Numbered from the stretch's first letter, positions 10,357 through 22,887 are shown. The stretch is DNA of 64,000 bases from Alopecurus myosuroides (GCA_028641055.1 CM054061.1:29623523-29687522), one strand, 5' to 3'. Made by a program: numbers and translations. Notes: generated from the letters alone by a model not told the origin.

Positions 10357-12767
10357 TGAAAGTACATGGTGCCCCATATGTGGTTTTGGTAATTAATGAC
10401 AATCCTTATGGACTAATGTTTGCATTGAGTTATCCTTGTAGATCTTGTCCATAGGAAATAATGGAGTTCATGTATATTCAAGGATTTACATGAAGAATGG
10501 TCATGGTTTGAGTTGAGCTTATTTCTAGTGTGTCTTGAAGAAAATTATTAGGTTATCCTTCATGGTTATATTCAAGACATCATCATTTAAAGTGAGAAGA
10601 AAAGATACAAGGTTGATCAAACTAGTGATCAACACACAAAGCTAGACGATGTACCAAGTGGGATTGTGTATCTCATGGTATGGTAAGCAATTGTCAATAT
10701 AGCTTTGTGATCTAACCCATACATGTGTGTGTGGCATCTCTATGTGTGGTTAGGTATCTTTCCATGGGAATGAACAAAAAGGAAGATTTCATATTGCCCA
10801 TGGTCTATGTCATCGTCAAGCGGTGTTCGTCACCTAGCTTGACGTGGAAGCTCAAGTGAAGCATCTAGAAGAAATCCTATGTTTGATGCTTGCCACCCTT
10901 TTGGAGTTTGTGGCCTCGTGAAGATTTGCCATTAAGGGTTTCTCCCATAATGGTGTATGGGGGAGCAACTTGCAAGTCTTCATCAAGCGGAGCATGTGCT
11001 AGCAAGCACGATCAAGAAAGAAGATCCAACTTGAGAGAGTCAAGATCGTCATCATCTATCTCAATTGGATTGCGCAACGAAAAGGTATGACTTTGATAGG
11101 GTTTCTATTTTACCAGTCTCATTAGGCTAGTTGGGAGACCGGATTATAGAATAGATAACAGTACTATCAAGAGGGGCTCTTGAATGCATTATCTTGATTG
11201 TATCTATCGTAGAGAGCTCAAACCTTTGCATACTTGGCATCATCCTTCTTGGTTATTATTTGGGTTTTCTCCATGTAAGGTTTTATAGATTGTCATGTAC
11301 TTCATGTCAAGCTCAAGTTCATCAAAAATGGATTTCGTATGAAAAACTTATCGCATTTTTGTTGTTGGAAGTTTCTACCGGTTGTCCTTTATTGATAGGC
11401 CAAAACTTTCATCATTTGGTTTTATATTCCCATTTTGGACTATGATGTTTCTCTGCATATTCTTGTAGTGCTCGTTGTTGCGATTTCAACGAGCCCAAGA
11501 ACATCGAAAACGGAGTCCGGATGCAAAAGTTACGACCGTTTTCATATAGGGTGTTCTGCAGTTTTTTCCACCAGCGGAGGCTCCGGTGGTGGCTCCGCCC
11601 GAAACCCTTTCGGGATGATGTTGGCGGAGCCTCCGGTGAAACCACCGGAGGCTCCGGTGGTTGGGTCATTTTTTCAGCCATTTTGGTGTCCTAACTCATC
11701 CGGGGGGGGGCGGAGGTTCCGGTGGTTTCACCGGAGGTTCCGCCCCTGCGCGATTTTTCCTCCAACGGTTGGATATTTGGGTGACCTATTTAAGGGGCCT
11801 TCTTCCCCAATGGTTCCCTAACCTTTTGGGCAAGTTTGACCTCCATTGTTGACCTTCAAAAGCTTTCTATCTCTCAATCCCTCCAATGATTCTTGCTTCC
11901 ACTTGAGGGAAAAGAGAGAGGAGATCTAGATCTACCACTTCACCAATCAATCCTTCCTCTTTGTGAGGGGAATCTATTGGATCTAGATCTAGGGATTCAT
12001 TTGTTGTTTTCCTTGTTCTTCCTCCTTACTCCCTCCATAGCATTAGTTGCTTTGGTGGGATTTGGGAGAGAAGTTCTTGACCACTTTGTGTGTTCTTGCC
12101 ATTGCATTAGGTGCATCGGTTTGAGTTCCCCACGAGATTCGTGAAAGAGAAGTTCGTGAGCTTGTTACTCTTGGGTGCTTGGTCATCGGAGAGATTGTTC
12201 CTCTTGTGTGTATTGAGCACCCTAGACGGTTAGTGCTTGGGGCTTCCACCTTGTTGCAAGAAGCTTCGTTGAGAGCCTCCAATTGAGTTGTGGAGATAGC
12301 CTCAACCTCGTGTAAGGTTTGGTCAACGCCTTCAAGTCGACCTCATAGTGGAAACGAGCATCTCCCTCACCGGAGAAGCTCAAGGAGAATAAGGTGTGCA
12401 CATCCGTGCTATTGAGGAGCGCCTAGGTGGCTCCCCACCTCTCCAACGAAGATGTACTTCCCTTGGGAAGGAACTTCGGTAATCACACCGGTGTCTCCTT
12501 GTGCTTCGGTTATCTCTATACTCTAACTCGTTACTTATGCATTTACCTTTGTGATAGCCATCGTGCTTGAAGTCATCTATCTTGCTATCTCATAGTTGTA
12601 TATCATACCTAGCATAAGTTGTTGGTGCACATAGGTAAACCTAGCTTGCATAGGTTTTGTGCTTGATAAATTAAACGCTAGTTTTATTCCGCATTTACTC
12701 AAGCCTAAACCGTAATTATTTTAAAGCGCCTATTCACCCCCCTCTAGGCGGCATCCTTATACTTTCA
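10357..12767 (+). repeat. 3' LTR of the Copia element (2411 bp)
   Basis: Begins TGAAAGTA and ends TACTTTCA, a perfect 8-bp inverted terminus. A probable TATA box TATTTAAG is at 11787-11794, downstream of a GC-rich block of inverted repeats. The last 493 bp match the surviving 5' LTR part. Confidence 0.9.
11568..11755. repeat. CpG-rich block of short inverted repeats in the Copia LTR
   Basis: ACCGGAGG/CCTCCGGT and GGAGGCTCCGGTGGT motifs recur in both orientations about eight times within 190 bp, just upstream of the LTR TATA box. Conserved palindromes and a CpG-rich promoter-proximal block have been described in Sirevirus LTRs, so this is likely the U3 regulatory region. Confidence 0.7.
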
Positions 12768-13306
12768 GTAGGTGATCACACCGGCGGCGCCCCGCCGGAG
12801 TTTTCCCCCTCCAATCTGGAACTTCTGTTCTCTGTTTTGGTGTTTTGGTGTTTCGGGGGCGCTCCCCTCCGTAAGGGTACGGGGGACCCTTTTTATAGTC
12901 GGTTTTAGGTCAAGACGGAGTCGGTAAGTCGAAGATGGAAGGAATTGAGGCCACGGGGGCCAAAAGGCGGCCTCTCACATGGCCAAGGAATCTGGCCGTG
13001 TGGAGGGTCCTCTTTTGGGCCTCATTGCCCAATTCTCGTGGATCCTTCGCCTGCAAGTCTTCTCCTTCCAAGAAAATGACCCCCGCAGATTTTCAGATGA
13101 TTTCGCGGAAGTTTGCCCCCTGAAACATCAAAAATATAGAAAACGGGGTTTCTGACAGGCAGGGTTAATTCCATAAAAGTTGAGGGACTTTGTAATTTAA
13201 CCCCAAAATACTATAAAACATTGAATTATACCCTTATATGATGCAATATGTAATAGAAAACCATGTAAAAATATGCAAAATTCATCTATGCATTTTACAT
13301 GCATCA
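12768..13306 (-). repeat. Partial 3' LTR of the gag-protease element
   Basis: 539 bp matching 19204-19740. It starts (sense strand) TGATGCATGT at 13306. The remainder lies beyond the Copia insertion, outside the window. Confidence 0.9.
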
Positions 13307-15758
13307 ACATCCCCAAGCTTAACCCATGCTCGTTCTCGAGTATGAAGGTGATAAAACTAAGATGGGTTTTGCATATTGAAACAATCATGGGATGTCAAGG
13401 AGGAGTATTCATGCTACATATAATCAAATGATTAATACTAGAAATGAGTAGCAATATGCAATTCATGTTGTAAGAAATATCAAATATGCAAGCAAAGATG
13501 CTTCATGAAAGTTCACAAAATGTATAATGAAATAAAAGCACTATGGAACAAATGCATACACAAAATGAAAAATAAAATCCTATATTGGTCAAAGAATAGC
13601 ATAATGGAGAATAGAAAATATAGTGGACACTTTGGAGAAAATTGAGTAGAGGTAAAACATGATCAAGTCTTATTTAGCCTCTAAATTATTCAACTAAAAT
13701 TACTAACTAAAATGTGGTATCCGTTGATCTAGGACTCTCATTGCCCCTTTATCACTAGCATCTTAAAATTGTGAGTATTGAAGTAATGAGAATGACAAGG
13801 TGGTTGAAAGCCTCATGCCCCGTGAGTGTGAAAACCTACTCCATGATTACTCAACTTAAGATTCCTAATAAGCTTTGTACAATCATAATAAGTATTAATG
13901 ACATCATAGAGAACCGCAAAGAGGTACATCTTGCCCCATGACATGGAAACAAGCCCATGTTACAATGACAAGATGAACAAATGGAGTAGACTCATCATCC
14001 TTTTTATTTTCATTCACTATTATGCATAGCTTCTTATTTTATTATAGGATGTGTTGTAGAGTCACTCAAGCTGTAAGTAAATTTCCACCATGATAAAGCA
14101 TGGCTTGGGTTAGCGGCCCAATGCGTTTCTCTAGTCATATAGATACTTATCAAAACTTACTATTCCTCTATTTCATTTCGGCATGGCAGGAGTCCAAAAA
14201 CAAAAGTACATGATATCAACCAAATGTAAAAAAAATTGTGCAATGTTGAAAGCTTTCCGGTGATACACGTTTATAGCTAGCTCCCAACCACACACTTGTC
14301 AAACGCAAAACTTGTGACTCCCATTATTGGGTCATGTTTATTAGATGCATAAAAAGTAAAGTGTGCCTTCAAAAGTTCGTGAGAGTCCTATCCCAAGTTC
14401 AACCCATGACAATTAATAAAGTGAATATCTTAATTTAGAACATAAATAACACAATAACATGGTGAACATACTCGGAATAGCAATGAAGCTAATGGGAAGA
14501 TATGGTGGACTCACTGGAAATACTTGGCTAACGAGTGTTGGAAACAAGTTTTTACTTGTTGGAATTTTTAAATTTTTGGGCTAGCAAGAGGGAGATAGTT
14601 GACCATCTACTATGCATCCATATGTCCATAGAACTACTCATTTCATGACAAACTAAATAAACCAGAAATTAACATCAAGGACATGAATAAGAGATAGCTG
14701 AAGACAACATTATTGCAAATTTCTACACATAAAAAGGGTATAAATCATGCAAACATATGTAGCTCTTCAAATCAACCATGGCATCCCTATTCCAAGTCAT
14801 AATACTAGCATCCAATACATTCCAACCCCAAACTCCAGTAGCTCAATCTCATATAAAATGATGGTGGTGGTCTTATCAAAACAAAAATAAAAACAAAAAC
14901 TAGACGCTTCAAGTCTCTACGATAAATGCTTTGATTAGAAAAACAGAAAGTAGACGTGTGCTAACCAAAAGAGTGTAGCTCCAGTGGGGTGTTCATCACA
15001 TCCCCAATATTATGGCTTTCACCATTCTTGGATGTCTTGAGGCGCAGCTCCTCTATTCTCTGTGAAAAAAACTTCACAAAACATATTTCTCCCATTCTTT
15101 TTCTGTGGGGTGAGATTAGTAAGGACAAACAAATCACATGCTTTCTGTGCAAAATTCCAAATCAAATGCTCCAGTAGATATAAAATAAGGTTCATTATGT
15201 TGTATGTTCACTCTCTTGCTTTAAAGAATCATGGAAATTCGATTCCCAAGCCCAAAGAGTGCATAAAACAAAAGAAGGCAGAATCTGTCCAGAAAAGCAG
15301 CAGCAGCAAAATGAACGTTTTTCCCTAAGCTAGACTCGTCAAACAATTAAGCCAATTTTTGTACTTACATAGGACAAAAAGGGGCAGAACATACTAAAAA
15401 ATTAGCTCAATCCGACATGCCAATAAAAAACGTAAAATCATACGGTGAGCAGACTCGTGCTGAAACAGAAATTTCATGCACTAGGATAGAAACTTATAAG
15501 TCCAAATGGGTTTGACTTGACTCTTTATTGAAAAATCCAGAATTAAAACAAAAAAACTAATCTCTTGAGACAGCAAGAGGACACTAGGAAAATCCAAACA
15601 AAAACAACCGGGTTGCCTCCCGTAAAGCGCTTTCTTTATAGCCATATAGCTAGGCTTTACTTACTTGATAATCAAGAGGGATAAAACTCATGAGGGAGCT
15701 TGTTCTTCAGCGTGCCCCTCTTCCTTGGGAATTGCTCCATGCTTTTCTTGTGAGGGAA
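13307..15758 (-). other. Non-coding part between gag-protease and 3' LTR
   Basis: AT-rich, no supported coding region. The sense-strand polypurine tract GCTTGGGGATGT abuts the LTR at 13307-13318. Just downstream of the gag frame (about 15600-15640, sense strand) is the motif AAAGCGCTTTACGGGAGGCA, which is shared with another element in this window. Confidence 0.6.
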
Positions 15759-17684
15759 CTAAAACTTGACATTCCCTTTCTTGGAGTCTATGATTGCACC
15801 TGTAGTACGAAGAAAAGGTCTACCCAAAATAATAGGACTAGGGGATTTATCCCCCATATCCATAATAATGAAATCAACGGGTACGAAAGTCATGTGCAAT
15901 TCAATCATAACATCTTTTACTTGTCCTACAGCATGTTTAGTAGAGTTATCAGCAAGGAAAAATTCACTTGAGCATTTTTCTAAATTTTCTAGTTCTAGCA
16001 ATTCATATAATTCTTTAGAGAGTACCGATACACTAGAACCTAGATCTAACATAGCATGGTGAATTTCTTTTCCAATTGAAACTAGCACCTTGGGGATCCA
16101 TGCATCCCCAAGCTTAGGAGGTATCATGGCCTCATTCTTGTACCTAGAAATTTTTTCTTGCAAGACATGATTAGCAATATAAGATCCAAAGCCAGGTTGA
16201 TTAACATTTATAGTGGGATCACTAGCAATTTTTTGTAGAGTAGCAATAAGTTCTTGCAAGCTACTTTTTTCTAAATCAAGCAATGGATCCTTAATTTCAG
16301 TAAGCATCATAATTTCCTCTATTTTACTCTCTAATTTAGCTAGCATGCTTGATTCATGAGGACTAATGTCATCTTTGCTAGCAAGATAAGACATATATGG
16401 AAGTAAATATTCAGGGTACTTCACTATTTCATTCAAAGTTTCTTCTAAGCTAGTAGGGACATGCTCACTTGTATTTTCAGCAATATGATCAATATTTTCA
16501 ATAATAGGAGAAGCAATAGTAATAGAATTCATTCCTACACTAGGTTGTGCTTGTGGCTTTCCTGCTGACATGCTTAATAGAGTTGCTTGATTATCAGCTA
16601 ATTTTGACAATGCTTTATCCAAATTCGAAGATTGAAATTGCAATCCTTTAATATCACTACTAATGGATGCAATAGACTTATTTAACTCATGTATCATAGC
16701 ATTGTGACTAGCAACTTGTTCCATAAGCAATTTATTAGATTCAGAAATTTCACTAGAAGGCTTCCACTTATTTTCATTAGCATTAGGATATGGAACAAAA
16801 GGTTTATTTGGCACATAAGGAGGTTTAATATAAGAATTGTAAGCATTACCAAAACCATTGCTACCATAATTCCTAACAAAATTAACATCCACACTTTCAG
16901 AATTACTACCAACTAGCTCCTGCAAAGGCACATTCTCCATATTTTGTTTATTAATAAAAGCAAGAGTGTCCATTTTAGAAGACAAATCATTGGTTTCTTC
17001 AATTGAGTTTATTTTCTTAGTGGGATTGGGTGCTCTTTCAGTATTCCATTTACTATAATTTTGCAATATGCTTTCTAATATGCTCTTAGCCTCTCCTACA
17101 GTTTTACTCATAAAGGCACCTCCAGCAGCAGAATCAAGTATATTTCTAGACATGTAGTTTAGACCATTATAAAAAGAGTGTAGTATGGTCCATTCATTTA
17201 CTCCATGTGATGGGCATGTTATAAGAATTAATTTAATTCTATCCCATGCCATGGCTACATGTTCATTATCATTTTGCCTAAATGAGAGGATATTATTCCT
17301 ATTTTGCAAAATTTTAACGGGAGGATAATATTTCTTAATGAAAGCTTCTTTTAAATCATTCCAAGACTTTATACTAGCTGTAGGTAGTGAAAGTAACCAT
17401 TCTTTAGCCTTTCCTCTAAGTGAAAAAGGAAATAATTTCAGTTTTAAAACACTACTTTCCACATTTTTAAATTTTTGCATATCACATATTTCCATGAAAT
17501 CCTGAAGATGCATAGAGGCATCCTCCATAGCACTACCACCAAATTGCTCTCTAGTAATTAAATTCAATAAACTAGGACTTACTTCATAGCTTTCAGCTTG
17601 TATTTTAGGTGTAGTAATTGGCCTAGCAATGAATTGGTCATTGGGTGTATTTGTGTAGTCACTTAATTTAGTTCTATCACCCAT
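15759..17684 (-). CDS. gag-protease polyprotein of a Gypsy-like element (641 aa)
   Basis: The frame starts at Met 17684 (MGDRTKLSDY). Residues about 45-215 form a retrotransposon gag capsid region (LFPFSLRGKAKEWLLSLP, then SWNDLKEAFIKKYYP). The centre (about 215-460) is Asn/Ser-rich with helical stretches. Residues about 530-640 are a retropepsin-like domain with the active-site motif MLDLGSSVSVL and, near the end, IILGRPFL. No zinc knuckle was seen. The stop is TAG directly after GNVKF, and the frame stays open for about 30 more codons after it, so the protein has probably lost its last residues by a single nonsense change. RT and integrase are absent, so mobilisation would need proteins from another element. 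Confidence 0.85.
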   Translation of the reverse strand: MGDRTKLSDYTNTPNDQFIARPITTPKIQAESYEVSPSLLNLITREQFGGSAMEDASMHLQDFMEICDMQKFKNVESSVLKLKLFPFSLRGKAKEWLLSLPTASIKSWNDLKEAFIKKYYPPVKILQNRNNILSFRQNDNEHVAMAWDRIKLILITCPSHGVNEWTILHSFYNGLNYMSRNILDSAAGGAFMSKTVGEAKSILESILQNYSKWNTERAPNPTKKINSIEETNDLSSKMDTLAFINKQNMENVPLQELVGSNSESVDVNFVRNYGSNGFGNAYNSYIKPPYVPNKPFVPYPNANENKWKPSSEISESNKLLMEQVASHNAMIHELNKSIASISSDIKGLQFQSSNLDKALSKLADNQATLLSMSAGKPQAQPSVGMNSITIASPIIENIDHIAENTSEHVPTSLEETLNEIVKYPEYLLPYMSYLASKDDISPHESSMLAKLESKIEEIMMLTEIKDPLLDLEKSSLQELIATLQKIASDPTINVNQPGFGSYIANHVLQEKISRYKNEAMIPPKLGDAWIPKVLVSIGKEIHHAMLDLGSSVSVLSKELYELLELENLEKCSSEFFLADNSTKHAVGQVKDVMIELHMTFVPVDFIIMDMGDKSPSPIILGRPFLRTTGAIIDSKKGNVKF

Positions 17685-18003
17685 TTTAACAGTTTTTATG
17701 TAGTTTTTAATTTTTTATGCAAAACAAAAGTAAAGTAACTAAGCAAATTCGAAATACTAAAATAAACTAGATAACTAAATGCAAAACTAAAATGCAAACT
17801 AAAATAAAATATGCAAGACAAAACAAAAACAAGAACAAAAACAAAAACAAGACAAGAAACAAAACAATCTACTTGAAAGAAGGTGGAGATAGAAAGGACG
17901 GTACTCACGTAGGTGCAACCTCCCCAAGCTTAGGTGTTTGCAAACCTTGTTGGTGATGAAGACTTCTTGTGAGCTCCCTTGGACAACTCCTTCACCTATG
18001 GCT

Positions 18004-18020
18004 CCCCGACAACGGCGCCA
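18004..18020 (-). other. Primer-binding site of the gag-protease element
   Basis: Sense strand TGGCGCCGTTGTCGGGG lies ten bases downstream of the 5' LTR end (LTR ends CTAGCCATCA). The leader between here and the gag start (17685-18003) is A-rich on the plus strand with an ACAAAA-type simple repeat around 17820-17870. Confidence 0.8.
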
Positions 18021-18030
18021 GAAAAACGCT

Positions 18031-19740
18031 TGATGGCTAGGTTGAGACTCCAAGTGCAGAGTGTGTAGCTAGTGGCAAGCCTTCTTCCCCACGAGGGTGA
18101 CTCGAGGGTTTATATAGAACTCTTGGGGAGCCAGTATTTCAGCAGTTGTCTTCCAAGCTTCCTCCAGGATCCTGCAAACAAGTAGAGAATTTTGTGCCCT
18201 CAACCTCACCAAGTGGTTGTCAAGCACAAGGTGTGAGACTTTTAAATTGCAATGCAAAACTGAAAGTAAATGTGCAATAATTAAATCTACTACTAAATGC
18301 AAATGAGAAAATAAATATGCAATGGATTGTTTTTGTATTTTTGTGATGCAAGTGGTGATGGAGATGATGTAAATTCGAATTGGAGATGCAAGTAAAGTAA
18401 AGTGCAAGTAAAGTAAATTGCAGCAAAGTAACTAGAGTGTTTTCTTATATTTAAAATAGGACCGGGGTTCATGGTTTCACACTTGCATTCTCTCAAATAA
18501 AGTAGTAGACGGTGGACATACAGAATTACATGTGAGATTACAATAACATGTTTAACATTGATTACTTTCATATGGGCATCACGTCCTAGCATAGAGATCT
18601 CTACGGTCATATTGATCCCTCTTATACTCCACCAAGATGCGAAATAAATCATAACACCTCGATAATTAAGGAAAAACCAGAGTATAGCTTTAAGCAATGT
18701 GACATGAAGTTGAAGTAAGAACTTGCTAGATCTAGTCATGTAGATTGATTAGTGTCACTTCAAATCCCCGGTAACAAGGTACTCCTTTTTATCCCTAGTG
18801 AGGTAACTAAGAAAGGTTTAATAAAACCTAAGTGGATCGCTGAACTTCTATCCCTTTCACAGCACTAGCCACCCCCCCGTTACTCCAACTAATGCACCCA
18901 TCACCCCACACACGCTCTCAAGAACTAGATTGATCAAAGCTAGCAAATAAGAACGGGGTACATAAGATACATCTACTCAAATAACTCAAGAGAAACAATT
19001 GCAATCTCAGATTCAATAACTCATAGAAAAGATCCACCACATAGGAATTACAACGGTGCCCGTAATCATGTGAGGCAGCTCATATGGATCTAATTAGTGA
19101 AGCACATAGAGAGAGAGATACAAGTGCTACTTCCACAAACCCATAGCCCTGGGGTGGACTACTCCCTCTTCATGGAGATGTCGATGGAGATGACGTTGGA
19201 GGGGTAGGAGATCACACCGGCGGCGCCCCGCCGGAGTTTTCCCCCTCCAATCTGGAACTTCGGGTCTCTGTTTTGGTGTTTCGGTGTTTTGGCGGCGCTC
19301 CCCTCCGCAAGGGTACGGGGGACCCTTTTATAGTCGGTTTTAGGTCAAGACGGAGTCGGAAGTCGAAGATGGAAGGAATTGGGACCACAGGGGCCAAAAG
19401 GGGGCCTCTCACGCGGCCAAGGAATCTGGCCGCGTGGAGGGTCCTCTTTTGGGCCTCCTTGCCCAATTCTTGTGGATCCTTCGCCCGCAAGTCTTCTCCT
19501 TCCAAGAAAATGACCCCCGCAGATTTTCAGGTGATTTCGCGGAAGTTTGCCCCCTTAAACGTCAAAAATATAGAAAACGGGGTTTCTGACAGGCAGGGTT
19601 AATTCCATAAGAGTTGGGGGACTTTGTAATTTAACCCCAAAATACTATAAAACATTGAATTATACCCTTATATGATGCAATATGTAATAGAAAACCATGT
19701 GAAAATATGCAAAATTCATCTATGCATTTTACATGCATCA
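18031..19740 (-). repeat. 5' LTR of the gag-protease element (1710 bp)
   Basis: Sense strand begins TGATGCATGT (19740) and ends CTAGCCATCA (18031). A sense-strand TATAAAA is at 19326-19332 (plus TTTTATA). GC-rich U3 and a long AT-rich U5/R region follow. Confidence 0.85.
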
Positions 19741-20142
19741 AGCGCTAACGGGTTGAAACGAGCGTACGCTTGCACACCATAAGAGGGATTACACGTGTGA
19801 TCCTTGACGGGGGAAGACTTAGTGACATCCTTGCAACTAGGCCTAGTTGTGAGGATCTACGATTGTTTAGAACTCTTCTAGACTACATTGAATCTGCTCT
19901 TGGGTGAGTTGTTATCCTGATCCTCGCATGTACGGGCATGCCTCGTTGTCTGCATAGTGATGTTAGCGGACTACATAGGGATTTTAAAAAAAAATCTGCA
20001 GCGTAGACCAGCAGACCTCCCTCGGCACCACCTCTTCGCCCATATATTGCCTTCTGCCCCAAAATCCTACAGGAATGAGAATTTTCCATGAAATAGATAC
20101 AAAGGTGTTGTCACCTCGAAAGTCCAATCTAAGGCTTCTGCG
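19741..20142. other. Unassigned spacer
   Basis: No gene or known repeat recognised. It flanks the gag-protease element and probably belongs to an older decayed repeat. Confidence 0.4.
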
Positions 20143-20840
20143 GTCCTGCTCCAACACCCTGCTGGAGGAGGGAGAGAATCGTCATCGGAGGCTTCTTCAT
20201 TACCATGTCTGCCTCCCTGGTGATATGTGACTAGTTCATCACTTGACTACGGGTGGCTAGATGGTGATCTCTTCTTATTGTGCTATAATGCCACGATCTT
20301 CTGAGCTGCCTAGCATGATCAAAATCGTTCTTACGTAATTGGTCCATATTGTGATCGTTGGGATCCGATGAATCATGATATTATGATCAGTTTGTTCATG
20401 TCTTTTATTTGTGGTTCATTTATATCTTGTTAGTGTTCGAATGTGTTGTTGCACGCTCTCTGATGTGTATGGCTTCCTTCGCTAAGTTGTTGTATGCATC
20501 TCCAAGAGAGAGTTTTAAGCTAGATAGTGGGTCCATGCCTCCTTGTGCATGGGTTCGAGTGACAGATACATGCATGGGGAAATATGTGATGTTGCCACTA
20601 AGGGGAAACAACGATATTCTTGTTTGCATGATGAAAATTATTTCTTACATTATGTATTGATCTTAATATAGTTTTCTGTTGCTTGCAACTTAATACCATA
20701 GAGATTTTCTCGATAACTTTCTTGAGGTGGACTATTAGATATAGATGCATGCTCGATAGTGGTCTATATGCCTCGACACAATGCCTACATGATATTTTGT
20801 CATAACAGCATTGTTATGCCTTTATGATTTGCCAATTTCC
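20143..20840 (+). repeat. Diverged LTR fragment of the TGATACGTC family
   Basis: Shows the same landmarks in the same order as the LTRs at 21512 and 22888: ACCCTGC-GGAGGA, CTACGGGT, CTGCCTAGCATGATCAA, TCCGATGAAT, CTCCAAGAGAGAG, GTTGCCA-TA-GG. It is strongly diverged, with both ends missing. 20841-21269 after it holds nothing recognisable. Confidence 0.55.
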
Positions 20841-21269
20841 TAGTTATTGATTGTCGCAGTTCTGGCTATGCCTATGTTGTTGATGGATTGTTGGTTTTGA
20901 ACGCATCCTCATACCATTTTGGCTATTCACATGTTGACTGTCGCAGTCGGGGGTTGTGGTGCCGATGATCCATTCTGAGCACGTATGCCGATGTTTACTC
21001 GGTCTGGAATTGGTAACCCCAGTAATCCTCGACATGTGTAGCACTTCCGGTGGCACATAGCATCTATGTATAGCTTTGTTCCCATTCTGTCAACTTAATA
21101 AGATTCATGAATTATTTGATATGCATATTTGTTTAGGACTAGTATGGACACGAGGAGCAGTAGTACCAATATTTTCCGGTCTGCGTGCCATTATTCTGAT
21201 CTATCTCGAAACCCTTTTGGTTACACGACTAGTAGCGCATAACACTTATGTATAACGCTGAGTCCGGGG

Positions 21270-21511
21270 TTTGACACCGGTTCTCACAATGACATCAACG
21301 TGTTGCAACCGCTCTCCGGTGTTTCAGAAACTTGCTGAAGGCCACGCTCCAAAGTGCAAGTATTGTACCAATTGTCATGAGTAGGACAAAGGGTACTAAC
21401 TAGCAGATGGCATTTATCCCAACTGGTCAAAATTTGTGAAGAAAATTTGTAACCTATGGTGAGGTAAATGCCTATTTTTCTAAGAAGTAAGATCTTGTCA
21501 GGATAGATGTG
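21270..21511 (+). pseudogene. PIF/Harbinger transposase remnant, first half
   Basis: Frames contain GSHNDINVLQRSPVF, KLAEGHAPKCKY and LADGIYPNWSKFVK, typical of the DDE domain of plant PIF/Harbinger transposases, including the Asp of the NDINVL motif. Stops interrupt the frame. The coding sequence continues directly at 29845: the two halves meet in the DVERAFG motif, split by the solo LTR and its ATGTG duplication. Confidence 0.8.
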
Positions 21512-22887
21512 TGATACGTCATAAACGTATCCTTAATTTCTGATGTTCCATGTTGTTTTCTTATTGTTTCCCACATGTTTGCTATACACTTTATGCCATT
21601 TTTATCGATTTTCTCGACTAACCTATTGACAAGATGCCACAGAGCGAGTTCCCTGTTTTCTGCTATTTTTAGTTTCAGAAAAGTTGTTTTGGAAATATTC
21701 TCGGAATTGCAAAATTCGAAGCCCGGAAGTCTTAGAATTCCCGAAGGTTCCACGGAGTCCCGAAGAGACCGTAGGGGGGCCTCAGGGGGGCCACACCATA
21801 GGACGGCGCCCCCCCTTGGCCGCACCGGGGGGTGGTGTGGGGCCCCCAGGCCTCCACCGCCTCTGCCCTTTCGCCTATTTAATCACCCCGAGACATAAAC
21901 CCTAAAGATATCCCACTTTTTTCCCGAGAAACACCCGAGGCCGCCGTCACCGTCAACCCGAGATCGGGAGGGTTCTGGAGCTCTCCCCGGCACCCTGCCG
22001 GAGGGGGAAATCATCACTAGAGGGGTCTACACCACCATGCCCTCCTCCGAAGTGATGCGTGATTAGTTCATCCCTGGACTACGGGTCCATAGCAGTAGCT
22101 AGATGGTTGTTCTCTCCACTTTGTACCTCATGTTTAGATCTTGTGAGCTTCCTATCATGATCAAGATCATCTTTACGTAATGCTACAAGTTGTGTTTGCT
22201 AGGATCTAATGAATGTTGAATGTTATGTCTTCTGATTATCAATATATCATGTTATCTTCATGCTTATGTTATTTATGATCTTGCATGTCTGCGTTATTGG
22301 TATATGCTCTGGCCAAGTAGATGCTAGTAACTCCAAGAGGGAGTATTTATGCTCGATAATGGGTTCATGCCTCCTTTGCATCTGTGCTCGAGTGACAGAA
22401 ACGTGACATATGGAGGATGTGTTGTTTCCATTAGGGAGAAAACAACAATGCTTTGTCTAAGGGTGATGTTATTATTTACATTACACACTTTGCTTACGGA
22501 GATAATCTGTTGCTTGCAACTTAATACGCAACGTTTGTTCGGATGATATTCGGAGGGTGGATTATTAATCATAGATGCAGTTGGATAACGGTCTATGTAT
22601 CTTGTTGTAATTCCCGCATGAATCACATAGTAATCTTTATGTCTTGCATATGCACTATGGTGCATCCTTCATTTCTGTCAATTGCTCAGCTGTAATTTGT
22701 TCACCACACATGTTATTTATCTTTTACGGAGAGACACCACTAGTGAACTGTGGACCCTGGTCCTTTTTCCTCATACTGATAAAACACCTACTGCTTTCAT
22801 ACTTTTGATACTGCTTTCATATTGTTTTCCTATTGTTTTCCACACCATACGTTTAACCTCTTTGTGTTCAGCAAACCGGTGAGATTG

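Larger units (their letters stand above)
4050..12767 (+). mobile_element. Non-autonomous Copia (Sirevirus-like) LTR retrotransposon, 5' LTR interrupted
   Basis: The 3' LTR is 10357-12767 (2411 bp). The last 499 bp of the 5' LTR are at 4050-4548, the rest having been displaced by the Gypsy insertion. A primer-binding site complementary to initiator tRNA-Met is at 4551 and the polypurine tract ends at 10356. Inside there is only a decayed gag and about 3.5 kb of AT-rich non-coding DNA: no protease, integrase, RT or RNase H was found, so it cannot move alone. Long LTRs and several copies of the polypurine tract point to the Sirevirus lineage. The right target-site duplication GTAGG (12768-12772) has its counterpart in the intact LTR of the host element at 19204-19208. 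Confidence 0.85.
12768..19740 (-). mobile_element. Non-autonomous Gypsy-like element with gag-protease only, left LTR interrupted
   Basis: Sense strand is minus. The 5' LTR is 18031-19740 and the surviving part of the 3' LTR is 12768-13306 (matching 19204-19740). The primer-binding site, gag-protease ORF and polypurine tract are in the right order. No RT, RNase H or integrase lies between 13307 and 15758. The Copia element above is inserted in the 3' LTR at GTAGG. The two LTR parts differ at visibly more positions (roughly 4 percent by eye) than the Copia LTRs, as expected for the older host of the nest. The five bases after the right end (AGCGC) could not be compared because the left end is outside the window. 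Confidence 0.85.
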
